Counted from the first letter of the stretch, positions 1 to 8,758 are shown. The stretch is DNA of 14,117 nt from Bacteroidota bacterium (GCA_030592205.1 JAUVKA010000046.1:1-14117), one strand, 5' to 3'. Notes: a model not told the origin generated them from the sequence alone. A program made the numbers and translations.

Positions 1-847
1 AATATGAATCATAGTCCAGTCCTGATGGTTTGAAGGATTTTTGGGAGTGATACAGGTGGTTTATGTTGTTGAGATAGAAATCCAGGTTTTTAAAGGAGAC
101 GGCTATTTCTTCCAGATCCTCAAGCAGGTCTTTGTTAAGATCTTTTGGTTTATTGAATTCCTTAAGCAAAAGCTCAGGTAGGTTATAGTAAAGTTTTTCT
201 TCCTGAAGTACAAAGGAGGCATCAAGCAGTAATAGATAGACTGATCCTTTGAAGCCTGTTGATATTGATGAGATATACTTTTTGGGGTCAGTTTTTTTGT
301 TCTTCATTTTTATGAAGGCATCAGATGCAAATTCAAAGTCAGTTTCCTTCATGTCAACTATTTCCCGGTCGGGATCAACCAGAATCCATCGCTTATTTTC
401 TTTGTCCCATACTTCACAGATTATATGCCCGAATCGTACCCCGGCCTGCTTTTCAAAAAATCTCGAATATCCTGCTCTCAATCTCACAGGAACTCCATGA
501 TGCCTGAGAATTGATGCCAATAAAATAGCATGATGGTAGCATGCCAGCACGAGTCTTTCATCCGCTTGCTTCCTGGAATTGAAATCAAGATTTGTCCGGG
601 TTTTTACTTTCTGAAGCATACTTTCAATGTCGGGGATTGCACCATCCTGTGATATTTTATCTTCCGCCAGATTCAACTCCATAGCCTCTACCGGATGTAT
701 TAGGTTTTGTTTTACTATGCCACAAAGCGATTTTAAATCCATCGGAAGATTATCGAACATATAGGAATACTCACCTGGATCGGTTCTTTCAGTATGGGAT
801 TTGTATTTTTCGAGAATCCCGTCCATAGCCTTTTTGTAACCTTTCAT
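1..847 (-). CDS. Transglutaminase-like (papain-fold) protein, C-terminus cut by window edge
   Basis: I translated this by hand: 282 codons are open from an ATG at 845-847 to the left edge, with no stop, so the C-terminus is missing. The centre matches a transglutaminase-like core. Cys103 sits in LACYHHAILLAS, followed by RHHGVPVRLRAGYSRF, then His141 in FGHIICEVW and Asp158 in WILVDPDRE. This is the Cys-His-Asp triad in the expected order and context, so it should be catalytically competent; the substrate is unknown. The N-terminus (MKGYKKAMDGILEKY) has no signal peptide or membrane segment, so a cytoplasmic location is inferred, unlike the two secreted proteins encoded just upstream. The gap to the upstream stop codon is 36 bp, which suggests co-transcription. 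A GTG at 860-862 is in frame, five codons upstream, after an in-frame TGA, and is an alternative start. Only a weak AAGG precedes the ATG. The family call is firm; the role is not known. Confidence 0.85.
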   Translation of the reverse strand, partial: MKGYKKAMDGILEKYKSHTERTDPGEYSYMFDNLPMDLKSLCGIVKQNLIHPVEAMELNLAEDKISQDGAIPDIESMLQKVKTRTNLDFNSRKQADERLVLACYHHAILLASILRHHGVPVRLRAGYSRFFEKQAGVRFGHIICEVWDKENKRWILVDPDREIVDMKETDFEFASDAFIKMKNKKTDPKKYISSISTGFKGSVYLLLLDASFVLQEEKLYYNLPELLLKEFNKPKDLNKDLLEDLEEIAVSFKNLDFYLNNINHLYHSQKSFKPSGLDYDSY

Positions 848-853
848 AACCTT

Positions 854-881
854 TTTTGTCACCCGTCACTTGTCATTTGTC
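854..881. repeat. Degenerate heptamer tandem repeat between two genes
   Basis: Four 7-bp units in a row read ttttgtc, acccgtc, acttgtc, atttgtc on the plus strand. A fifth, decayed unit (acttact) runs into the stop codon of the upstream gene. On the coding strand the core is TGACA or TGACG. The array fills almost the whole gap between the SprB-repeat gene and the transglutaminase-like gene. It also overlaps the latter's possible GTG start and its ribosome-binding region. It shares period and core with the array at 10665-10713. Confidence 0.7.
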
Positions 882-883
882 AC

Positions 884-3800
884 TTACTTTATCACCAACT
901 TCCTGGATACAGTTTCCTTTTTTGAGGTAAAAAGCACAAAATAGATTCCTTTTGTCAATTCTGATACATCTATTATTCCGCTTAAAAAGTTTTTCTTTTC
1001 CAGAAGTTTTTGTCCTGTTATTCGATAAATTGACAGATCAATAATTTCCGGGGATTCAACATAAATTTCAGTATTTGCAGGATTTGGGAAAATCAAATAT
1101 TGAGGATTATCAGTATAAAATTCCTCAATACCAGTTGATAACGACAGGTCTTCTTCAAAACGGGGAATTATTCCGTATTCACTCCAGTCGTAGTCTAAAA
1201 CACCCGTGATTTTGTGAAAATTTAAACCTACAGATATATTGGTCCATCTATAAATTTTATCATCAACCTGGCATTCACCTGAACCGTCATCAACATACCA
1301 TTGTTCCAGGTTATCATTTTTTTGCGTTACAGTAACATTTTCCACACTTATAAGGCAGCCTTCATAGGCTTCGGCATTTACCGGGTCAACCAGATCTCCT
1401 GTATTAACTACGCATGGTTCAGGGAGCTGATTTCCATGGCTTAACACAACAGCTTCAGGAGTGTGGATTTCAGTAACCCCGTGATATTCTATAACAGTTC
1501 CGCTTAGTTCCACCATATCACCGATGGCAGGATTAATATCTGCAGAATAAATGAAAATGCCTTGCCATTCACCTCCCCTGGGTGATGATATAAAGAAATT
1601 ATTTTCATGACCGGAATACCCAGTAGCCGTTACCACTCCAGATATTGCAACCTCTTCATCAACCATAAGGGATGGATAATTTCCTTCGGGTCCTTTAATG
1701 GTTGTGTTCTGGATGTCATAGATGCTTAAAATTGAAGATTCAAAAGGCCAGATTGTTGATGCCCAGACCGGATCGTTGGTGTCGGGATTAGGTGTTGATC
1801 CTAATTGAAGATCATACCCGCTTTTAGAAAGATCGTAAGCTGTTTGTCCTTCTCCTTCATTCATTCGCCAATAAGCAATCAATCCAGTTTCATAACCTTT
1901 GAGAAAATCGTTCATATTATCCTGAATTTCCGTTTGAGTACGAGCAACTTCCCACATTCTTACTTCAACAATCATCCCTTTGAAGAAACGATCCAGATTC
2001 GGTAATCTTCCTCCCAGGCTGACCCATGTAGGGTTGCCCCCCTGGTGTACTCTTCCCTCACCGGATTTAATGCCATTTATATATAATACGCACATTCCGT
2101 TCTTTCTGACCACTGCAACATGGCTCCATTTGTTTAATTCCACCGTGGATTCTGTTACAACATGAGTCCAGTCAGGACTTTCTCCAAAAAGCAATTCTCC
2201 ACCTGCTTCCAGCCTGAATTGAAAAGCACTGGAATTGTCGGGGTTTCGGCCAAATATAATTTCCCTTGTTTCATCGAATAGTTCAGGTTTAATCCATGCC
2301 TCAATTGTTAAATCATTTGCTGGATAATTAAATCCATGAACGTCCGCGTAATCATTTGTGCCGTCGAAATGTAAGGCTGGAGATGTTTCCCCGGATGGTT
2401 CGCCTATTGTAACAGGATTGCCGGTATATACTTTTCCACAGCCGTTAGCATCTTTAACTTTGACCTGATAATCACCCATGGATAAGTTCGTAAATGAATT
2501 TGATATTTGCCAACTGGATCCAAGATCAATGGAATATTCTAAAGTTCCGGTTCCTCCTGAAGCACTGATGGTGATGGTTCCGTCATCTGCTCCTTGTACA
2601 CTAAGGTTTTGTTTAGCAACATTATTAATGGAGATTTCCGTTGGCTGAAATATAATTAGAGGATTAGATGCCCATGTAGCAATGCTGTTATCGGCATCTT
2701 TGACTTTTATATAATAGTAAGCTGCACTTAGTCCGGTAAATATGTTTGATGAATGCCAGGAACTTCCATTATCAATTGAATATTCATAGGGGGATGTTCC
2801 TCCGCTGGCAGTAATTGTAATCGAACCATTATAGTTTCCAAAACAAATTGACACATCGGTTCTGTCGACTGAATTAATAGATATATTACTGGATGCCGTT
2901 ATTGAAACAGGATTATAGGAGTATTCTTTAACACAACTGTTTGCATCTTTAACCTTAACATAATAATTGCCCGCCTGAAGATTCACGAAGGAATTAGAAG
3001 TTTGCCAGGAATTTCCATTATCAATAGAAAACTCCAAAGTTCCAGTTCCTCCTGAAGCATTTATAGTGATTGTCCCGTCATTGGCTCCGGATGTACTAAG
3101 GTTTTGCTTTGATACACTACTGATAATAATTTCTGAAGGTTGAACTATTTGAACCGGGTTTGATCCCCAGGAAGCGCTTACATTATTATCATCTTTGGCT
3201 TTCACAGTATAATAGCCTGCAGTTAATCCTGTAAATATATTTGAAGAATGCCATGTGCCTCCATTATCGATAGAATATTCATAAGGAGTTGTTCCTCCAC
3301 TGGCAGTTACCATTATTTCACCATTTGAATTACCAAAACAAGCTGTAACATCTGTTTTGTCTATTGCGCTGATAATGAAACTGATCGATGCACTTAGAGT
3401 AATCGGATTATTGGTAAATTCTTTAACACAAGCATTTTCATCCTTTACTTTTATGTAGTAGTCATCTTCCCGAAGATTTGTAAAAGAATTAGAAGTATGC
3501 CAGGTATTTCCATTATCCACTGAATACTCTAAATTTCCTGTCCCTCCTGTTGCTTCAATGGTGATTGATCCGTCATCGGCTCCTGACGCACTGAGATTTT
3601 GTTGAGATACGTTATTGATAATAATATCTGAGGGCTGATCAATCTGGACAGGGTTAGAGGTCCATGTAGCAATGGCATCCTCATTATCTTTGACTTTGAT
3701 ATTATAATCATCTGCAATTAAGCTGTTAAAAGTGTTTGATGATTGCCAGGAACTTCCGTTGTTAATTGAATATTGGTATGGAGATGTTCCTCCAGTTGCA

Positions 3801-4363
3801 GTTATTGTTATTGTACCATCCTGACCTCCATAACATAACACATCTGTTGTATTGACCGCGGTAATTTCAGGAGAATCCTGAGAGATGGTTCCAGACAAGG
3901 CGACAATAGCCGTTTCATTCTCCTGGAAATCCTCAAATACTCCGGTGGGGTCATAAGGAAAGCTATGATCCACATTTTCGGCTTCTTTGCCTTGGGATGC
4001 CTTATAAAGTTTATAGCTTATTGTATGACCAATAGTATAGCCATTTGTACTTCCGTCATCCTTTGAAGCGGTAATATACAGGAATGTTGCGCTATTGCCT
4101 GAAATGATTTCCTGGGTAAGAACAGCTGCTCCAACACATAGTGATCCATCAAATAAGCCAATTTCATCACCTGCAAGCATATTGGCATTGTTTATTTGAG
4201 CTGAGGTAACTGTAATTGTCATTGGATTAAATGCTCCACCAGACCAGACTGGTTCAAAGTGTTGGGCATTAGCAGAGAAACAAATAGCCAGAAATAGTCC
4301 TGAGAGACTAATTTTCTTAACGAAATTCCAAGCGATGAGTGTTTTACTATTGTAGCTTTTCAT
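884..4363 (-). CDS. Secreted T9SS-tagged protein with SprB-like repeats, LamG and OB-fold-like domains
   Basis: This 1159-residue protein has a signal peptide, hydrophobic about residues 18-33, with likely cleavage after ANA before QHF. Residues 34-155 hold a module with NPMTITVTSAQ and GDEIGLFDGSLCVGAA, also found near the C-terminus of the neighbouring protease. Residues 167-654 contain six SprB-type repeats (GGTSPYEYSIDNG...W, then YYIKVKD), alternating in two subtypes. Residues 664-870 form a LamG/concanavalin-like domain (LHFDGTNDYADV, LTIEAWIKP, WSHVAVVRKNG, GLIAYWRMNEG). Residues 900-1075 resemble the nuclease-associated OB-fold (AISGVVTATGY, GDMVELSGTVIEY, YVDDGSGECQV), but no nuclease domain follows. 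Residues 1090-1159 are a type A T9SS sorting domain (FPNPANTEIYV ... GIYFVLFTSKKETVSRKLVIK). By family knowledge it is exported by the Por system and is probably an adhesin or surface protein; no catalytic site is visible. The start has no Shine-Dalgarno but directly precedes the signal peptide. It lies 23 bp after the protease stop codon, so probably in one operon. Confidence 0.9.
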   Translation of the reverse strand: MKSYNSKTLIAWNFVKKISLSGLFLAICFSANAQHFEPVWSGGAFNPMTITVTSAQINNANMLAGDEIGLFDGSLCVGAAVLTQEIISGNSATFLYITASKDDGSTNGYTIGHTISYKLYKASQGKEAENVDHSFPYDPTGVFEDFQENETAIVALSGTISQDSPEITAVNTTDVLCYGGQDGTITITATGGTSPYQYSINNGSSWQSSNTFNSLIADDYNIKVKDNEDAIATWTSNPVQIDQPSDIIINNVSQQNLSASGADDGSITIEATGGTGNLEYSVDNGNTWHTSNSFTNLREDDYYIKVKDENACVKEFTNNPITLSASISFIISAIDKTDVTACFGNSNGEIMVTASGGTTPYEYSIDNGGTWHSSNIFTGLTAGYYTVKAKDDNNVSASWGSNPVQIVQPSEIIISSVSKQNLSTSGANDGTITINASGGTGTLEFSIDNGNSWQTSNSFVNLQAGNYYVKVKDANSCVKEYSYNPVSITASSNISINSVDRTDVSICFGNYNGSITITASGGTSPYEYSIDNGSSWHSSNIFTGLSAAYYYIKVKDADNSIATWASNPLIIFQPTEISINNVAKQNLSVQGADDGTITISASGGTGTLEYSIDLGSSWQISNSFTNLSMGDYQVKVKDANGCGKVYTGNPVTIGEPSGETSPALHFDGTNDYADVHGFNYPANDLTIEAWIKPELFDETREIIFGRNPDNSSAFQFRLEAGGELLFGESPDWTHVVTESTVELNKWSHVAVVRKNGMCVLYINGIKSGEGRVHQGGNPTWVSLGGRLPNLDRFFKGMIVEVRMWEVARTQTEIQDNMNDFLKGYETGLIAYWRMNEGEGQTAYDLSKSGYDLQLGSTPNPDTNDPVWASTIWPFESSILSIYDIQNTTIKGPEGNYPSLMVDEEVAISGVVTATGYSGHENNFFISSPRGGEWQGIFIYSADINPAIGDMVELSGTVIEYHGVTEIHTPEAVVLSHGNQLPEPCVVNTGDLVDPVNAEAYEGCLISVENVTVTQKNDNLEQWYVDDGSGECQVDDKIYRWTNISVGLNFHKITGVLDYDWSEYGIIPRFEEDLSLSTGIEEFYTDNPQYLIFPNPANTEIYVESPEIIDLSIYRITGQKLLEKKNFLSGIIDVSELTKGIYFVLFTSKKETVSRKLVIK
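2405..3865 (-). repeat. Six SprB-type repeats arranged as three A-B pairs, 495-bp period
   Basis: Within the gene above, residues 167-653 are a tandem array of six units of about 82 residues in two alternating types. A units begin with a TDV-x(1,2)-C segment and end ATWTSNP or similar. B units begin QNLSxxGAxDG and end with a Cys before KE or KV. A-unit cysteines are at 177, 342 and 507; B-unit cysteines are at 312, 477 and 642. Both series step by exactly 165 residues, so the duplicated unit is the A-B dimer. The family (SprB repeat) is known from gliding adhesins and other surface proteins. Confidence 0.85.
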
Positions 4364-4386
4364 GATAATGAATTATTAATTTTATT

Positions 4387-7300
4387 TTAATATTTTTTGA
4401 CCACCCCAATAAACTGCATCCTGGACGCAGAAAAATATCCTGAATCTCCTGTGGTTTCAAGTCGATAATAGTAAATGCCCTGTCCGAGGTTATTCCAATC
4501 AATTATATATTGATGTATTCCAGACGGCTGATCTGTAATGTTTAGCACCCTGATCGTTTTTCCAAGCTGGTTATAAACTGTCAGTTTCACAGAACTGGTT
4601 TCGGCCAGGCCATATTCAATTGTGGTATAATCAGAAGCCGGGTTTGGGAAACTCAGACCCAGATAATTCGTCTCTAATCCGGTCTTGAAAAGGTCTGTGG
4701 AATATGATTTTAGAGATCCAATAAATGTTTCAAGGGGAGAAAATATATAATCTCCATGGATGAGCTCTGGTTCCAAAACATACGCTGTGCCGTGAACTCT
4801 ATCAAGAACTTTAATAATAATTGTATTTCCACTTATGAACCCATCTATTTCAGGGGAATAGGGATCACCTGCTGCAGCAGAGATATAGATTTTATCATTA
4901 TAAATTATTCCAGCCCCAACACATAAATCACCATCAAATATTCCTATCTCTGAAGCATATCCTAAATTATCCACATCAGTAAGAACTATTGTCATTGGCA
5001 TATATGGATTTCCCTGCTGTGATATCCTGAAGAACTCAGTTTCGGAGGTTTCAATTCCTGAGTATTTTATTTTTAAAGGAGTCGGTTCTCCCGGCTCTTC
5101 GAAGGTGATTGATGCATTTTCAGATAGCTTGATATAATATCCTTCACCGGGCGCCAAATCCCCGATATTGTTAACCCATCCCCAGGGCATATACTGCAGG
5201 ATATTTCCACCTTCATCGATAACCTTAGAGACTTTGCCTGCATCAATTAATGCTTGCAAAACTGCCATAGCATCTTTAGGATTCTGACATGGATATCCCA
5301 TGATGTTCCAGCCTGCGTAAAGATCAATATCAAAAGGACATTGAACAACGGTGCCCAATACACTCAGAGTTACATTGGAGGTAACTTTTGCATAATATCC
5401 TTCGGTGTTTGCCATATCACCAATATTGTTAACCCATCCCCAAGGCATATACTGAAGGATATTCCCTCCTTCATCAATTATCTTGTGTAATTTCTCATCG
5501 TCAATAAGAGGCTGAACAGTATTGAGTAAATTCTTATTATCCGGTTCCACATTGAATGAAAGAATGTTCCAGCCGGTATTCAGGTCGATGTCCTGCCTTA
5601 TCTGATCAGCGGTACTGATTCTCAACTCGTCAATATATCCATCAACCTGGGCACCAATAGTTACATTCTTTGAACTTGTAGCCGGAACTGTTCCGGACGG
5701 ATATGAAATGGTATGCTGAAATTTTATTGATTGATCTTCATTGCGAATTATTAATTCTAAGATCCTGTTGGAATTATCATTAATAAAAGCAACATGGTAC
5801 CATTTACCTGTTTCAACTGTGCCGGTCGGTGAACTTATTTGATACCGGGTATTATCACTATCATAGAACCTCGCTTCCATATGTCCATCAGGACTCTCAA
5901 CATGGATTCTGTAATTTGATTCCCATGATTCTGTTTGTTTATTGATTAATACAGCATTCAATGAATTGATATTAAACCACATCTCAATTTTCCAATCTTC
6001 AGTTAAGTTGAGATAGCTATTGTGGGGGACAGTCAGAGAAGAATTTCCATCCAGATTGATGCAATAACCCATACTTGAAACTGTATTGCTTGAGAAAGAA
6101 TAACTGCCATTGGAAAATGCATTTGATGAAAACGACGACTTATTATTCAGGTTGTTGTCAAGGCTCAGAAGGAGTACAGTATTTCCATTAGCAGTAAAAG
6201 GACCGCCGGGAATTTCAGAATCTATAATTTCAAATAGTCCTGCTGATTCATTTGAAATAGTATTTCCTTCAATTTTAATTTTGCAATTTGATGATATGAC
6301 TGCTGGAACATTCCATGAATAGAGTATGTCATGTGCAGAATGGCCAGATATTATTTGCGTCCAAATACTTCCGCCATCGCTTGAATAGTAGATATCGATT
6401 TCATTAACCCCCGTCATTTCCCAAATGATTGGAATTTCCGAACCACTTTGGTAAGTCTCACCGCCATTAGGTGCAATAAGAGTGAGAACTAATTGATCAT
6501 AGATTTCAAAAACAGAACTGCTTTGCTGGAAAGTATTATCGTCCGAAGTGTCAGTAATTCTAACCAGGCATTGTTGTGAAACCACCTCAGGTACCTCCCA
6601 GAAATAGCTGCCCTGGCTGGCATTAAAGGAATTTGAAATAAGCAGCCAGGTACTACCATTATCGATTGAATATTCAATTTTAAGATTCGAAATATTTTCA
6701 CTGTTCCACCTTATGGCTTGCAGGGTTCCGGATTCCCATGCTTCACCACCATTTGGGGTTGACAGGGTAAGTGAAGTACTTGTTATTTCAAATTCTCTGA
6801 CAACATTGCTAATTCGGAGTTCATCAATATATCCATCGAAAAATGTATTCGATTCATTGCCTGAGCCGATTAGAAGCGGATTAGAATTAAGCAGTGGTTC
6901 TGATGCTACCTCATTGAAATAGGGGATGGATGCATAATGGATTAAATCCCTGTTGGAATCATGTATAACAAGTTTTAGTGTTTTGTCGCTGGTGTTTCTG
7001 ATAAATGCAAAGTGATACCAATTACCGGCTTCAAGAAAATTTTTGTCGGTTAATAAATAGGCTGGGTTACTCTCTACCTGCTCTGTGGGAAAGAATGAGC
7101 AAACTAAAGATCTTGCAAGATAATCACTAGTTGGCAGCATATAAACTAAATAATTTGAATCAAAGTTCTCGCTGTCACCGGGTTTATTTATTAGTGTGTA
7201 TTTATTGTACCAGTTGTCGCCAAATGAGTTTGGTTTGAACCACATTTCAATTGTCCAGTCACCACTTAGATCCAGATTATTATTATCCACAATATCCAGG

Positions 7301-8625
7301 TATGATTGATTTTCCTGGCTGCTGTTATTAAGATAAAGACACTGTCCCAACCTCATCGAACTATTGTCGATAAAAGATGTGGATCCATGCCCGGTAGGAT
7401 TATCGGATAAAGATGATTGGTTAGTTAAATCCCCATCAAAATGTAGAAGAACTACAGTATTGTTATCAGTGGTATATGGATCATTCATTGAGAGTTCCTT
7501 ATTTTCATAATTAGGTTCCAGGCCTATCAGGGCTTGATTATGAAAAACAAAACTTCCAAGAGAAAATAATGGGAAATACCCATTACTGGAACCGCCCCAG
7601 CCCCAGTTAATATGGTAGAAGTCGCTCCCGTAATAACCATCACAAATAAAATAGTGACCATATACAGTTCCTTTCTCCCATGGCTCAACGCTGCCTGCAC
7701 TATTCCCGGCTATTAGTATTGGACGCCCATTATTAAGATCATTTCTGAAGATGCTATGCCATCCTGAGTTGGTGAAGTCATCCCTGTACAAAACCCGGCA
7801 GGTTGGTGAATAAGCAAAATACTTAACTGCCGCTGAAGAATATTGACTGACTGAACCACCACCACCCCAGGCACCATCCACAGATACTGCAGCGTGAAGC
7901 ATTAAAGTGGCGATGTCCTTGTAGGTTGATTCCGGATCATCATAAGGCAGGGAACTGGGCATATTATCCCAGTTATAATATGTGGCGCCAAAATTAGCTT
8001 CAACGGTACAACTAAACCGATCATACCAATAACTGTGATATCCGATACCATGTACAGGATAGCGCCAGTAACGAAGTATTTGAGCAAAAGCTGTTGGGCC
8101 ACAGCTTGTGTTATGATGTCCGTTAAAACCAGCACCCACCTCAGAGTCCAACGGACAATATGCATTATAGGGCCAGGTTTGATTCCATGTTACAGGAATT
8201 AGCGGATTGACTTCGCTTACACTTGTTGCTGTTTTAAGATTTTCCGATTCTAATGATTTCCATTCTGCAGAATATTCAATTCCATTTGTCTTGTTCTCCT
8301 GCTTCACATAAGCATAGAAATCAAATAATGACTTCAAAGCATCAGGTTCATTATTTTCAGAATATTTTGAGTCGAAAGAAAAGCCAAGAATCGGTATCAA
8401 TGATCTATCCGCAGAGATTATTACCCAGGCCTTCCTGAAGTTAACTATGTAAAGAAGGGTATCGTTTCCAATAGTTTTGCATAAAATATTCTCAACTTCG
8501 GGTGAAAGGTCATGGGTGCTTGCCCAGCTTAGTGAAATTAATTTAGCCTTCTCAATATCAACAGTTTGTGAGAAAGTTGTGATTGAAAACAAAAACAATA
8601 TGATTGCAGTTAAGATGGCTTTCAT
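4387..8625 (-). CDS. Secreted C10 family (streptopain-like) cysteine protease, multidomain, T9SS-tagged
   Basis: This 1412-residue protein starts with a signal peptide (MKAILTAIILFLFSITTFSQ, cleavage near residue 19). Residues 21-125 look like the Spi-type inhibitory prodomain (LLYIVNFRKAWVIISADRSLIPILGFS, split as residues 57-83). Residues 140-370 are the C10 peptidase core: Cys175 in NTSCGPTAFAQILRYW, His324 in VYGHYFICDGYYG, and the Trp-rich INWGWGGSSNGYF at 339-351. The key residues are intact, so an active protease is predicted. After it come LamG 1 (about 390-610), two Ig-like modules starting TPNGGEAW (about 620-710) and APNGGETY (about 716-800), LamG 2 (about 815-1005), two GWN-type repeats (1012-1175), the PMTI/GDEIGxFDG-type module (1185-1310) and a type A T9SS sorting domain (1323-1412, SFPNPASDYTTIEYG). 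By family knowledge the protease is made as a zymogen, secreted and cleaved. Substrate is unknown; the LamG domains may bind glycans or surfaces. It is the first gene of the probable operon. No Shine-Dalgarno precedes the ATG. Confidence 0.92.
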   Translation of the reverse strand: MKAILTAIILFLFSITTFSQTVDIEKAKLISLSWASTHDLSPEVENILCKTIGNDTLLYIVNFRKAWVIISADRSLIPILGFSFDSKYSENNEPDALKSLFDFYAYVKQENKTNGIEYSAEWKSLESENLKTATSVSEVNPLIPVTWNQTWPYNAYCPLDSEVGAGFNGHHNTSCGPTAFAQILRYWRYPVHGIGYHSYWYDRFSCTVEANFGATYYNWDNMPSSLPYDDPESTYKDIATLMLHAAVSVDGAWGGGGSVSQYSSAAVKYFAYSPTCRVLYRDDFTNSGWHSIFRNDLNNGRPILIAGNSAGSVEPWEKGTVYGHYFICDGYYGSDFYHINWGWGGSSNGYFPLFSLGSFVFHNQALIGLEPNYENKELSMNDPYTTDNNTVVLLHFDGDLTNQSSLSDNPTGHGSTSFIDNSSMRLGQCLYLNNSSQENQSYLDIVDNNNLDLSGDWTIEMWFKPNSFGDNWYNKYTLINKPGDSENFDSNYLVYMLPTSDYLARSLVCSFFPTEQVESNPAYLLTDKNFLEAGNWYHFAFIRNTSDKTLKLVIHDSNRDLIHYASIPYFNEVASEPLLNSNPLLIGSGNESNTFFDGYIDELRISNVVREFEITSTSLTLSTPNGGEAWESGTLQAIRWNSENISNLKIEYSIDNGSTWLLISNSFNASQGSYFWEVPEVVSQQCLVRITDTSDDNTFQQSSSVFEIYDQLVLTLIAPNGGETYQSGSEIPIIWEMTGVNEIDIYYSSDGGSIWTQIISGHSAHDILYSWNVPAVISSNCKIKIEGNTISNESAGLFEIIDSEIPGGPFTANGNTVLLLSLDNNLNNKSSFSSNAFSNGSYSFSSNTVSSMGYCINLDGNSSLTVPHNSYLNLTEDWKIEMWFNINSLNAVLINKQTESWESNYRIHVESPDGHMEARFYDSDNTRYQISSPTGTVETGKWYHVAFINDNSNRILELIIRNEDQSIKFQHTISYPSGTVPATSSKNVTIGAQVDGYIDELRISTADQIRQDIDLNTGWNILSFNVEPDNKNLLNTVQPLIDDEKLHKIIDEGGNILQYMPWGWVNNIGDMANTEGYYAKVTSNVTLSVLGTVVQCPFDIDLYAGWNIMGYPCQNPKDAMAVLQALIDAGKVSKVIDEGGNILQYMPWGWVNNIGDLAPGEGYYIKLSENASITFEEPGEPTPLKIKYSGIETSETEFFRISQQGNPYMPMTIVLTDVDNLGYASEIGIFDGDLCVGAGIIYNDKIYISAAAGDPYSPEIDGFISGNTIIIKVLDRVHGTAYVLEPELIHGDYIFSPLETFIGSLKSYSTDLFKTGLETNYLGLSFPNPASDYTTIEYGLAETSSVKLTVYNQLGKTIRVLNITDQPSGIHQYIIDWNNLGQGIYYYRLETTGDSGYFSASRMQFIGVVKKY
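5101..5592 (-). repeat. Duplicated GWN module inside the protease gene
   Basis: Residues 1012-1091 and 1099-1175 are two copies of a module that begins DIDL(N/Y)xGWNI and ends EGYY(A/I)K. A core of 21 residues, around QYMPWGWVNNIGD, is identical between copies (residues 1050-1070 and 1136-1156). The matching 63 bp (5416-5478 and 5158-5220) differ at seven positions, all synonymous. The flanks of the module have diverged much more than this core. Confidence 0.85.
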
Positions 8626-8711
8626 AATAGGGTATTTCTTTGGTTAGGAGATAGGTGGGGGATAAATATTAAACGCAATCCCGGGAATGGAATGGATACA
8701 GTTTTGCCTCC

Positions 8712-8739
8712 CATAGCTGAGCTTTTTCCACAAGCTATG
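8712..8739. promoter_or_regulatory. Perfect 7-bp inverted repeat upstream of the protease gene, possible operator
   Basis: The arms catagct (8712-8718) and agctatg (8733-8739) are perfect inverted copies with a 14-bp spacer, so their starts are 21 bp apart, about two helical turns. The element lies 87 bp before the protease start and just after the terminator of the regulator gene. It could be an operator or a 5'-leader hairpin. No T-run follows it on the minus strand, so it does not look like a terminator. A 7-bp dyad can also arise by chance. Confidence 0.3.
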
Positions 8740-8758
8740 AAAAGTAGAAATATTCAAC

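Noticed and set aside
249..507. Plus-strand open frames of 60-83 codons
   Set aside because: They lie antisense inside the transglutaminase-like gene, which carries the conserved catalytic motifs in its own frame.
5254..5490. Plus-strand open frame of 78 codons inside the protease gene
   Set aside because: Antisense shadow of the duplicated GWN modules; no coding signs.
884..8625. New defence or toxin system made of very large repeat proteins
   Set aside because: Both proteins have ordinary signal peptides, T9SS tags and known extracellular domains; no toxin, immunity or effector domain is visible.
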